A DNA stretch of 64,000 nucleotides from Pyramidobacter sp. C12-8 (GTDB lineage Bacteria > Synergistota > Synergistia > Synergistales > Dethiosulfovibrionaceae): positions 61,693 to 125,692 of the forward strand of contig NZ_MUHX01000006.1 of NCBI RefSeq assembly GCF_002007215.1, given 5' to 3'. The translations under genes and the position numbers were made by a program. Of this stretch, positions 8,961 through 16,905 are shown one piece after another. Numbering within the stretch: position 1 is the stretch's first letter; the number at the start of each line of letters is the position of its first letter. The notes beneath the pieces were generated by a model that was not told the DNA's origin, ran no database searches, and was given only the letters and a program-made list of their open reading frames with translations.

Positions 8961-9110
8961 GTAAGAAAAGTATATGAATCCATAGCATACTAAGTAAAAA
9001 TCCAAAGTTTTTTGCGCCAGTAAAAGTATCTGAGTAAGCAAGTAAAAACAGGCCGCGAGGGCTTGCTTTCACTTGCTTTTATTTTTTCATCGGATGAGGA
9101 GAGTGATGCC
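8961..9110 (+). promoter_or_regulatory. Leader with NAG-triplet array and terminator-like hairpin, candidate HutP-type antitermination site
   Basis: About 150 nt of untranslated leader precede the HutP-like gene. It contains about a dozen NAG triplets (8963, 8968, 8983, 8992, 9005, 9018, 9024, 9032, 9036, 9040, 9049 and 9057). The last several overlap the left arm AAGCAAGT (9036-9043) of a hairpin. That arm can pair with ACTTGCTT (9071-9078) or, alternatively, with CTTGCTT (9062-9068), followed by the U-rich tract 9077-9087. HutP of Bacillus is known to bind NAG repeats in RNA and melt a terminator; the match here is structural and inferred. Confidence 0.5.
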
Positions 9111-9557
9111 ATGGTAACGTGGGAGAATTTCATGATCCCCGACAACGAAACCGATCTTTGCCGTTTGGTGATTCTCCTTGCCATGACGCCGAATCAGGAC
9201 GTCGAGAAGGAAATCATCGCGCAGTATCAAAAACTTGGCCTGCGCAGCGCCGCGACGATGATTTCGGGGTTCGGCATCGACAGCCAGACGAGCATCGTGC
9301 GAAGCGTGGTCAATCTCTGTCTGAATACGAACGTGATCGAACGCAAGAGGTCCCATGTTCATCCGGTCTGCCACTGCGTCCTCGAAACGGCGCAGAGTAC
9401 CCGCGCTTCCGACGCCATCGGCCAGAACTTCTGTTTCAAAGCGGCCGTCGTGCGGCGCAGGGAAGAGTTCACGCTGTGCTTCTACGGAAACCTGGCCATG
9501 CATGAGCTGTCGGGACACAAATCCATCGGCGTCGGCTATCAGATTCTCGGCAATTGA
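9111..9557 (+). CDS. HutP-like RNA-binding antiterminator
   Basis: 148 residues from ATG 9111 (GAGGAG nine nt upstream), the same length as Bacillus HutP. Recognition rests on the C-terminal half. H84-x3-H88 in SHVHPVCHCVLETAQ matches the metal-binding His pair of HutP (SHALYH region). YGNLAMHELSGHKSIGVGYQ, with H136, matches its C-terminal segment YGTIGAPIKGLEHETFGVG. HutP is a hexameric protein that binds L-histidine and a divalent metal, then NAG-repeat RNA, to prevent termination. No hut enzymes are adjacent; the next genes are an amidohydrolase and a membrane protein, so the ligand may be something other than histidine. The leader of this gene carries a terminator-like hairpin. Confidence 0.75.
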   Translation: MVTWENFMIPDNETDLCRLVILLAMTPNQDVEKEIIAQYQKLGLRSAATMISGFGIDSQTSIVRSVVNLCLNTNVIERKRSHVHPVCHCVLETAQSTRASDAIGQNFCFKAAVVRRREEFTLCFYGNLAMHELSGHKSIGVGYQILGN

Positions 9558-9680
9558 TTTTTGCACACAGACAAATGAATACATTTAATACGCAAATGTT
9601 TCTTTTCAAATGGCTCTTTCCGAGCGATCGGTAGTCTCTTTATGTAACATCAATCTTTCTAGAGTAGGGGGGAACTTTTT

Positions 9681-11042
9681 ATGTACTATAGCAATAATGT
9701 CCACTTTATGTCGGAGCAGCTTGCTACGGTGCGCAATTCGGCTATTAAGGATACGATTGGTGATATTCCAAAAAGCGGTCGCCTTGTGCTCAAAGATGGC
9801 TATGTGGTCGATCCCAAGAACAGAATCCAAGATATTCGTGATATTGTCATTGAGGGTGGAGAGGTTGTCAACATCAACGTAGATATTCCAGTCGAAAAAG
9901 GGGATATGGTACTTGACTGCGAAGGCTTGTTAGTCGTTCCTGGTTTGATCGATATGCATGTCCACCTTGGAGACTTGTTCGAAGTCTCAACCGCACCTAT
10001 CTTTAATGCGGCCTGTGATGGCGTTGCTATCGGCCTTTCGCCGGGAGCCGGAAACACTTCGATGTCGCCGTCTCTACTCGGTGCTGAGATCGACAGAGGT
10101 CTTCCGATGAACCTTGGGCTCTATCTTGGAGGTGCGAACGTCGCTGGAACCATGATGTCTACGGAAGATTTGATCCGTTATTTTAAGGGTGAGTGCGATG
10201 AGGCAACTGTTTACAGTAAGTTCACCCGTAATGCCGTCTCAGGGACGACAGGCAATCTGGTCATGGGCATCAAAGATCATATGGGACACTTCATTATGTC
10301 TGACGAAAACATCGACAAGCTCTTTGAAGTCACTTCTCAGGCGCACATGATCTACATGTCTCACACTCAAGATCCTGAACATACTCTGCGCATGGTCAAG
10401 TTGTCCAAGGGACGCCCGCTTCATCTCGGGCACGCCAGCGCCCCCGGCTGTGGTACGCATATGGATGGAAAGGAAGCTATGGACATTATTGTCGGCCTCA
10501 TCAAAGAGAATGAACATGTTTCCGGCGAATTCGTCACTTCCATGATGCGCCCGTCACGTGGTCATCGTGAAGGCTTGCTTATCCAACCCCAAGCTCAAAA
10601 AGTCTGTTATGAAGCTCTTGAGAAGGGTATCGTGAAAATTTTGATCTCCGATGGACAAGGCGATGGTTCTATGAAGGGATTCGGCGATACTCGCGACGAT
10701 GTGCCAGCTATCCTTGAACTCGCAGAGATGGGCGTCCTTTCCCTTATGGATTCTGTTGCAACCATGACAGCCAATCCGGCCGACCAGATTGCCAAATTGA
10801 CCGCCAATCCGTGGTGGAACACAAAGATCGGCAATCTTGGCGTTGGTGCGTTAGCGAACGTTACCGTCATTAGCAGAGAAAACAAACTTCCCGTGTACAC
10901 GATCGTCAATGGAACTATCACTTCCTTTGAACATCGTATCGTGCGCCGCGGTAACGGAGCCGGCGGCTGGATGACTAAGTTCGGCATGCTGCGCAACACA
11001 GGCGTAGGCGATATGTGCCTCCTCAAGGGATACGGCAAGTGA
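9681..11042 (+). CDS. Amidohydrolase-superfamily metal-dependent hydrolase
   Basis: 453 residues with the amidohydrolase layout: an N-terminal beta domain (LKDGYVVDPKNRIQDIRDI), metal-binding GLIDMHVHLGD at about residues 90-100, MSHT and HLGHASAPGCGTH blocks, and the late Asp in ILISDGQGDG. The C-terminus returns to the beta domain (GALANVTVISREN). Dihydroorotase-, enamidase- and imidazolonepropionase-type enzymes share this fold, so the bond cleaved is a cyclic or linear amide, but the substrate is not known. Start ATG 9681 has GGGGGGAAC upstream. Base composition (about 49% G+C by eye) is lower than that of the flanking genes, suggesting transfer together with the following membrane protein. 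Position after the HutP-like gene suggests shared control. Confidence 0.8.
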   Translation: MYYSNNVHFMSEQLATVRNSAIKDTIGDIPKSGRLVLKDGYVVDPKNRIQDIRDIVIEGGEVVNINVDIPVEKGDMVLDCEGLLVVPGLIDMHVHLGDLFEVSTAPIFNAACDGVAIGLSPGAGNTSMSPSLLGAEIDRGLPMNLGLYLGGANVAGTMMSTEDLIRYFKGECDEATVYSKFTRNAVSGTTGNLVMGIKDHMGHFIMSDENIDKLFEVTSQAHMIYMSHTQDPEHTLRMVKLSKGRPLHLGHASAPGCGTHMDGKEAMDIIVGLIKENEHVSGEFVTSMMRPSRGHREGLLIQPQAQKVCYEALEKGIVKILISDGQGDGSMKGFGDTRDDVPAILELAEMGVLSLMDSVATMTANPADQIAKLTANPWWNTKIGNLGVGALANVTVISRENKLPVYTIVNGTITSFEHRIVRRGNGAGGWMTKFGMLRNTGVGDMCLLKGYGK

Positions 11043-11073
11043 ACTGAAAGAAAACGGAAAGGAGGGAGTGCAG

Positions 11074-12255
11074 ATGCCTGATGCTCCGCAAGTTGAACAT
11101 CAGCCGAGATGCGGTTCTCCACTGGGGCTGATCATTGTCGTCCTGCTCGGTTTTGCACTTTATTATGGGCTGAACTCAATTCAAGGAGGAACAACGCTTC
11201 CTGACTATGACACCGTTATTAAAAATATCCATGGCAAGGGGGAACTGTACTGGTTCTTCATGAACTTTACAGAAGCTAATTTTTTCGCAGGCTTCTGTTC
11301 ATCGCTCCTTATCATCATCGGAGCAGCGATTGCCTGGGGAGCGGCTCTTAGAGGCTCTGCCTTGGCTGGCTTTGAGATCTGTTATGGCAACGCACGAATT
11401 TGGCCATGGGTTTTTGCTTCACAGGTTTTGACGCTTTCGCTCGTCATGTTTGGATTCAACTACATGTCGTTGTTCAAGGAAGACGTCACCTGGATTCCAA
11501 CCTTTATAGCCATCGTCAATGTTCCTCCAGCTCTAACCCTTATATACGGTCCTGGCATTGTGAGCTTACTTACAACTTCTGTATTGGGAGCTCTTATCTG
11601 CACCCCTGTTGCTGTTTGGTTAAGTAAAGTATTTGCTCCATGGAACGTTCCTGGCGTCGTTTCCAACGTTGGAGCAATGGCCATAGCAGGTACTATTGCG
11701 GCTTCTGCCTGCCAGGCACTGCCGTGGATGAAGAAAAAGGATATCAGACCAATTACCGTTCCTATCCCGATCCATAACGATACGCAGAGCGCAACTTGGT
11801 TGATCCGCCGTACTCTGGCCGACTTTACGGAACCTCTCTTTTATGGCAATGATCTGGCTGGATTTCTTCTATTAATCGGCGTATTCCTCGATACAATGCT
11901 GAATCCAGGACTTTCAGTCTACGGTGGAAAATGCATCGGTGCCATTGTCTTGTCTGAAATAATTGCGGGTAGCGTGGGTGTGTTTCTTTATGCCGGCAAG
12001 TGGAAGAAAAAAGGCTGGTATGCCACCTACGTCCCCGTCGTAAGTACAGCACCGGCCTGTGTTCTGATGTTCGGCGCCACAATACCTGTAGCGCTTTTCT
12101 CCGCAGTGTTAGGAGCAATCCTAGGAGCACCTCTGGCTGAATTTTTCGCCAACAAAATACCCGATTATGTGCCAGGTACGGTAGCAAATGTAACGTCGAT
12201 GGCAATCACCACTATTATTGTAGCTGTTACGATGCAAATCTTACCGTGGTTTTAG
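11074..12255 (+). CDS. Unrecognised multi-pass inner-membrane protein, probable transporter
   Basis: 393 residues with about nine to ten hydrophobic segments and short loops. I do not recognise the family. A Pro/charged patch (PWMKKKDIRPITVPIPIHND) divides two similar-looking halves. Gly-rich motifs VPGVVSNVGAMAIAGTIAA in the first half and VPGTVANVTSMAITTIIVA in the second look like an internal duplication, as in many secondary carriers. The ATG at 11074 follows GGAGGG by 7 nt; a GTG 6 nt upstream is less well placed. It lies 31 nt after the amidohydrolase and shares its low G+C, so it likely imports that enzyme's substrate. A hairpin follows. Confidence 0.7.
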   Translation: MPDAPQVEHQPRCGSPLGLIIVVLLGFALYYGLNSIQGGTTLPDYDTVIKNIHGKGELYWFFMNFTEANFFAGFCSSLLIIIGAAIAWGAALRGSALAGFEICYGNARIWPWVFASQVLTLSLVMFGFNYMSLFKEDVTWIPTFIAIVNVPPALTLIYGPGIVSLLTTSVLGALICTPVAVWLSKVFAPWNVPGVVSNVGAMAIAGTIAASACQALPWMKKKDIRPITVPIPIHNDTQSATWLIRRTLADFTEPLFYGNDLAGFLLLIGVFLDTMLNPGLSVYGGKCIGAIVLSEIIAGSVGVFLYAGKWKKKGWYATYVPVVSTAPACVLMFGATIPVALFSAVLGAILGAPLAEFFANKIPDYVPGTVANVTSMAITTIIVAVTMQILPWF

Positions 12256-12285
12256 CCAGATACTCAAATAAGACGCTTCTTAAAG

Positions 12286-12325
12286 ACAAAGCTGCGCCTC
12301 TGTTTATGTAGAAGCGCAGCTTTGT
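12286..12325 (+). terminator. 12-bp hairpin after the membrane-protein gene
   Basis: Arms 12286-12297 and 12314-12325 (ACAAAGCTGCGC and its complement) with a 16-nt loop, 30 bp after the stop. No clear U tract follows, so it may be an attenuator between this cassette and the amidase. Confidence 0.5.
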
Positions 12326-12372
12326 GCCAAGAAACGGGATATTTTCTTACCCCGTAAGAGAGAGAGATTATT

Positions 12373-13827
12373 ATGGAACCTTTCGATTTTATGGAAGCGA
12401 CCGTCGCCAAAGTCCACGCCGCCTATTTGGACGATTCGCTGACCTGCCGCGCGCTGTGTGAATATTATCTGAAGCGCATTGAACAGCTGGAGCCGCGGAT
12501 CAATTCCATCATCTGCGTCAATCCCAAGGCGCTGGAAGAAGCCGACCGCTTCGACGCGTATGTAAAAGAAAGACGCCGGCTTTGCGGAGCGCTTCATGGC
12601 ATCCCCGTGATGCTGAAAGACAACTTCAACACGACCGACATGCCCACGACGGCGGGAAGCGTCGCGCTGAAGGGCTGGGTGCCGCAAAAAGACGCCCTCG
12701 TCACCAAAAGGCTGCGCGAAAGCGGCGCGCTGATCCTCGCCAAGACCAACTTGCACGAGTTCGCCATCTGGGGCGAAACGGTCAGCTCCATCCTCGGCCA
12801 GTCGGTCAATCCGTACGATCCGACACGCACGCCCGGCGGCTCTTCCGGCGGTACCGGCGCGACGATCGCCGCCAACATCGGCATCGTCGGCCTGGGCACC
12901 GACACGATCAACTCGGTGCGTTCGCCCGCCTCGGCCAACAGCCTTGTAGGCATCCGTCCCACGATCGGCCTGGTTTCGCGGGCCGGCATCGTGCCTTACT
13001 CGCTGACGCAGGACACGGCCGGACCGATCTGCCGCACCGTGGAGGACGCGGCGCGGTGCCTCAGCGTCATCGCCGGCTACGACCCCGACGACGCGGAAAC
13101 GGCGTGGGGCGTCGGCCACGTCGTGGAAGACTACACCAAGTATCTCGACGAAAACGCGCTGCCGGGCAAACGTATCGGCGTGTTGGAAAGTCTTTTCGGC
13201 AAGGAAGCCGTCAACCGCTCCACCAACGCCGTCATGAGCGAAGCGATGAAGGTATTCGAGGCCAACGGAGCCACGCTGGTTCCCGTCAGGGACGACATCG
13301 ACCAGTCATGGCTGACCAGCGAGACGTCCGTCCACCTCGACGATTTTCGCCGCGATCTGGACAGCTATCTCAGGGAACTGCCCGCCGACTGGCCCGTTCA
13401 CAGCATGAAGGAAATCCTCGACAAAGGGCTGTTCCACCCTTTCTCGGAAAGCAACATGCGTGACGCGATGAAACTCGAAGTCGGTACTCCGCGTTACCTT
13501 GAAAAGATGTACAACAAGATCGGGCTCCGCACTCGCGTGCTGAAGATCATGGCCGATCTGCGGCTTGACGCGATGATCTACCCCCACCAGCAGCAGCTGG
13601 TCTGCAAATGCGGCGCCAGCCAGCGGCAGCGCAACGGCGTGCTCTGCTCGTCCACGGGGTTCCCTTCGGTCTGCGTGCCGGCGGGATTCGCTCCCGACGA
13701 AAACGCGCCGGTCGGCGTTCCCGTCGGCATGGAGATCATCGGCCGCCCATGGAGCGAAGCTCTGCTCATCGCCATCGCCTATGCCTTCGAACAGCATTCG
13801 CATTTCCGCAAGCCGCCGGCATTGTAA
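12373..13827 (+). CDS. Amidase (amidase-signature family)
   Basis: 484 residues with the Ser-cisSer-Lys triad of the amidase signature family: K82 in VMLKDNFNTTDMPT, S157 in TPGGSSGGTGA and the nucleophile S180 in GTDTINSVRSPAS. The usual GGS before the nucleophile is changed to INS, which departs from the consensus but keeps the serine. The length fits free-standing amidases, and no gatC or gatB is adjacent, so it is not likely the tRNA amidotransferase GatA. It hydrolyses a carboxamide or N-acyl bond in the cytoplasm. High G+C resumes here after the low-G+C pair upstream. It may belong functionally with the amidohydrolase and transporter. Confidence 0.88.
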   Translation: MEPFDFMEATVAKVHAAYLDDSLTCRALCEYYLKRIEQLEPRINSIICVNPKALEEADRFDAYVKERRRLCGALHGIPVMLKDNFNTTDMPTTAGSVALKGWVPQKDALVTKRLRESGALILAKTNLHEFAIWGETVSSILGQSVNPYDPTRTPGGSSGGTGATIAANIGIVGLGTDTINSVRSPASANSLVGIRPTIGLVSRAGIVPYSLTQDTAGPICRTVEDAARCLSVIAGYDPDDAETAWGVGHVVEDYTKYLDENALPGKRIGVLESLFGKEAVNRSTNAVMSEAMKVFEANGATLVPVRDDIDQSWLTSETSVHLDDFRRDLDSYLRELPADWPVHSMKEILDKGLFHPFSESNMRDAMKLEVGTPRYLEKMYNKIGLRTRVLKIMADLRLDAMIYPHQQQLVCKCGASQRQRNGVLCSSTGFPSVCVPAGFAPDENAPVGVPVGMEIIGRPWSEALLIAIAYAFEQHSHFRKPPAL

Positions 13828-13909
13828 AGCGACTCCCGCATGTGCTCCTTCGCACGAAGCGCATCGAAAGGCCAGACGGGATTTCAATCACTCTGTAGTA
13901 CGCATGGAC

Positions 13910-13957
13910 AAAAAGAGCGGGCTTCGACTGAAAAATCAGCCGGAGCCCGCTCTTTTT
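13910..13957. terminator. 17-bp hairpin between convergent genes
   Basis: Arms 13910-13926 and 13941-13957, one G-U pair, beginning AAAAA and ending TTTTT. It serves the amidase on the plus strand and the binding-protein operon on the minus strand. Confidence 0.85.
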
Positions 13958-14051
13958 GCCGCTTGGAATAAAGCGCTTTCGGACACGCTGGCCATACCGC
14001 CTCACAACTTCTCAACGGGAAACGGAGGTATCCCGCGTTTTTCTTTTGCGG

Positions 14052-14906
14052 TCAGCTTGTCTGCTGCTCGGGCAACAACGAAGTCCGCGTGACCAGATGA
14101 TTTTTGGCAATGAAACCCGACGGGATGCATCCAGTTTCAAAATATGACCGCACCGCTTCCAGCACGCCGCGGACGATCTCGCGTCCCAGCGGCCCGACGC
14201 TGGCGGTCATGCGCCCGTCCGCGACGGCGCGGAGCGCTTCGGGGATCAGATCGACGCCGCCGACGGGAAGTTCCAGCCCGCGCGGCGCCAAAACGTCACA
14301 GGCGCCGAGCGCCATCAGGTCGTTGGCGCAGAACACGGCGTCCGGCTGCCACGGCAGCAGGCGCTCCATCGCGGCGCGTCCGCCGGCGCGGGTAAAATCG
14401 CTTTGCTCCACGCGCACCTCTTCAGCTCCTCCGGCTCGCGCTTCGGCCAGCGCTCCGGCGACGCGGCCGGCACTCTGACGCGCCGCGGCGGGACCGGACA
14501 CGCAGGCAAAGCGCCGCCGTTTTTTTGCGGCGCACGTCAGTTCGCGCGCGCAGAGCCGTCCCTGTTCCTCGAAGTCGCAGACGGTCAGGGGCCGATAACA
14601 GGCGACGCGCGACGCCAGGACGGGGTCGCTCTTCGGCCCGACGTCGAACAGCGGCGTGTCGCCGGCTTCCGCCGCCGCGGTTGCCAGCGCCGCGCCGTCA
14701 AGAGGATTGACGATCAGCGCGTCGAAACCGCGTCCCATCAAAGTTGCGCACAGGCGCGCCTGCGCGTTCGCGTCGCGCGGCGGATCGGGAAAGAAAATCT
14801 GCGTTTCGAAGGGAAATTCGGGCAGAAACATCCGATACCAACGAATCTGTTCCTGCCAGAAGGGATTGTCCTGATCGCCGAAGAGGATGCCGACGCGGCG
14901 GGACAC
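14052..14906 (-). CDS. Periplasmic-binding-protein-fold protein without signal peptide
   Basis: 284 residues of the type 1 sugar-binding fold: RVGILFGDQDNPFWQEQI at the N-terminus, FDALIVNPLDGAALA, VFCANDLMALGA and a C-terminal region as in ribose/galactose binding proteins. It starts directly at the fold with a GTG (14904-14906), 1 nt after the stop of the upstream binding protein. It has no signal sequence and no DNA-binding domain. It is therefore either a cytoplasmic ligand sensor or a decayed duplicate that lost export. The ribosome site is weak, so translation probably depends on coupling. Confidence 0.75.
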   Translation of the reverse strand: MSRRVGILFGDQDNPFWQEQIRWYRMFLPEFPFETQIFFPDPPRDANAQARLCATLMGRGFDALIVNPLDGAALATAAAEAGDTPLFDVGPKSDPVLASRVACYRPLTVCDFEEQGRLCARELTCAAKKRRRFACVSGPAAARQSAGRVAGALAEARAGGAEEVRVEQSDFTRAGGRAAMERLLPWQPDAVFCANDLMALGACDVLAPRGLELPVGGVDLIPEALRAVADGRMTASVGPLGREIVRGVLEAVRSYFETGCIPSGFIAKNHLVTRTSLLPEQQTS

Positions 14907-14907
14907 G

Positions 14908-15912
14908 CTATTTCCAGCTTTCGAAATTATTGATGTTCTCCGACGTGACCAGCGTGATGGGAATGCCGAGGCGTTCCGGCACGGACAGCCCCTTGCTCAG
15001 CTTCAGCGTGTAGATCAGCGCGCCGCGCGTCCAGGCCGCCTGCGAGAACGTCGTCGAGCCCGTCAGACGTCCGGCGGCAATCGCTTCTTTTGCCTGCGGG
15101 ATGAAGTCTGTGCCGTAGACCATCACGCCCTTGATTCCGGCCACTTCGAACGCGTCGACGGCAGCGAGCGCCATCACGTCGTTAGCGCAGTACAGCCCCT
15201 TCAATTCGGGATGCGCCTTGACCATATTCGTGGCGATGTTGTAAGCTTCGTTGCGGTCCCAGTTGCCGGCCTGCACGGCGACGACCTTCATGCCCGCGGC
15301 TTCGAAAGCCGCAATCGCGCCCTCGCGGCGCAGGCGGCTCTGCATGGCGCCCGGTTTGCCCTCGATCACCGCCACGGAAGAACCGGCCGGCAGTTTTTTG
15401 GCCATGTCTTCGGCGCAGAGGCGTCCCTGCTCGAGGAAGGCGGCGGAGATCCAGCCGTCCATCTTCGCGCCGGCCTGGGCCAGCCCCTCGGCGCTCACGG
15501 CAGGACCGGAGCAGACTACGGGGACCTTCTTCTCGTTGGCCTTGAGCACACCCGGTACCAGATTCATGCCGTCCAGCGGCGTGACGATAATGGCGTCGTA
15601 CTGGCGGGCGATCATCGCCTCGAACAGATCGAGCTGCGCGCGCGGGTCCTTGTCGGTCGCGGGCGCCATCACCTCGACGGCGACGCCCATCTTTTCAGCC
15701 CACTCGCCGTAGCGTTCCTTCATCGTCACCCAGTAGGGGTTGGAAAGCGACGTCACCAGCACGCCGACGCGCTCCTTGCCCGTCAGTTCGGGCAGCGGCG
15801 CGAGCTGCTCTTCCAGTTTGGCGATGGAAGACAGCACCATCGGGTTCTCCGCCGCGTTCAGAGACGCGGCGAAAGCGCACAGACACAGGAACAGAACGAA
15901 AAACTTTTTCAT
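14908..15912 (-). CDS. Sugar-type ABC transporter substrate-binding protein
   Basis: 334 residues with a clear signal peptide (MKKFFVLFLCLCAFAASLNA) and a mature type 1 periplasmic binding protein: VGVLVTSLSNPYWVTMKERY, YDAIIVTPLDGMNLVPGVL, LKGLYCANDVMALAAVDAF, VMVYGTDFIPQAKEAI. This matches the ribose/galactose/autoinducer-2 class. It is exported to the periplasm and feeds the permease and ATPase encoded upstream. Sugar identity is not deducible. About 105 nt separate it from the permease gene. Confidence 0.9.
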   Translation of the reverse strand: MKKFFVLFLCLCAFAASLNAAENPMVLSSIAKLEEQLAPLPELTGKERVGVLVTSLSNPYWVTMKERYGEWAEKMGVAVEVMAPATDKDPRAQLDLFEAMIARQYDAIIVTPLDGMNLVPGVLKANEKKVPVVCSGPAVSAEGLAQAGAKMDGWISAAFLEQGRLCAEDMAKKLPAGSSVAVIEGKPGAMQSRLRREGAIAAFEAAGMKVVAVQAGNWDRNEAYNIATNMVKAHPELKGLYCANDVMALAAVDAFEVAGIKGVMVYGTDFIPQAKEAIAAGRLTGSTTFSQAAWTRGALIYTLKLSKGLSVPERLGIPITLVTSENINNFESWK

Positions 15913-16017
15913 AACGGCACATCCTTCGAAAAAAATATCACGGCGCCAAACGCCGGTAAAACACCGTCCAAAATCAGCCGCGGCGCGCCTCGGAAAGCAC
16001 GATCGAGACGAGGATGA

Positions 16018-16905
16018 TCACGCCCACACCGCCAGCTCCTGATAATACGAAGAGACGCTCCACATCGTCAGCCCGTTTTTGACGAGCGCCAGCAGCACGC
16101 CCGCCAGCGCCGTGCCGAAAAGCGCCGCCCGTCCGCCCCGCGGGGCCGTTCCTCCCAACACCGACGTGGCGATGGCGTCGAGGTTCATGGCCGCGCCCGC
16201 CAGCGGCTCGGCGCAGTTCAGCCGCGCCGTGATCAGGATCGACGCCACGGCGGCGCAGAGACTGCACGCGCAGAACGTCCCGGTCCGCCAGCGCCGGTCG
16301 TTCACACCGCAACGACGCAGCGCCTCGGCGTTGACGCCCAGCGTGCTGACGTACACGCCGCACCGCGTGCCGTAATAGAGGATGAAGATCAGCGCGAACA
16401 GCGCCGCGGCAATCAGCACCGACGCCGGCATGCCGCCGATCCGCCCGCGGCCGATCCACGTGAATGCCGGCGGCAGGCCGTACACCGGCGACGCCTGCGT
16501 GATCACCAGCGCCAGTCCGGAAAAGACTGACATCGACGTCAGCGTGCCCATGAAGGGATTGACGCCCACGCGCACGATGATCAGCGAGTTCCACAGGCCG
16601 ACGCCGAGGCCGCACAGCAGCGCCAGCGCGCAGCCCGCCCACGCGGGCGCTCCCGCCTTCATCGCCAGCGCCGTCAGCACGCCCGTCAGCGCCGCGGCGG
16701 AACCGACCGACAGATCGGTGACGCCGGACGTGAGGACCAGTGTCATGCCCAGACCGGCGACGACGTTCACCGTGCTCTGGTCGAGGATGTTGCGCAGATT
16801 GTCGGCGTCCCAGAAATAGGGCGACGTGGCGCAAAACAGCGCGCCGAAAAGCAGGATCACGCCGGCCAGCGCGAACTGCTGCAGATGTCTTTTCATGAAG
16901 GTCAT
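16018..16905 (-). CDS. RbsC-type ABC transporter permease, C-terminus probably frameshifted
   Basis: 295 residues with eight or so membrane spans and the RbsC-family EAA-like region NAEALRRCGVNDRRWRT. The start at 16905 gives an ATGA overlap with the ATPase stop and has GGGAG eight nt upstream. The frame ends at SSYYQELAVWA. In the neighbouring frame the sequence continues GVIILVSIVLSEARRG to a stop near 15974, which is how RbsC-type proteins normally finish. Removing 2 nt in the GTGT around 16021-16030 would restore it. The loss affects the end of the last membrane helix; it may be a real mutation, or an assembly or sequencing slip. Confidence 0.85.
   Translation of the reverse strand: MTFMKRHLQQFALAGVILLFGALFCATSPYFWDADNLRNILDQSTVNVVAGLGMTLVLTSGVTDLSVGSAAALTGVLTALAMKAGAPAWAGCALALLCGLGVGLWNSLIIVRVGVNPFMGTLTSMSVFSGLALVITQASPVYGLPPAFTWIGRGRIGGMPASVLIAAALFALIFILYYGTRCGVYVSTLGVNAEALRRCGVNDRRWRTGTFCACSLCAAVASILITARLNCAEPLAGAAMNLDAIATSVLGGTAPRGGRAALFGTALAGVLLALVKNGLTMWSVSSYYQELAVWA

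Noticed and set aside
12373..13827. GatA subunit of the tRNA amidotransferase
   Set aside because: No gatB or gatC adjacent, and the nucleophile region reads TINSVR rather than the usual GGS form.
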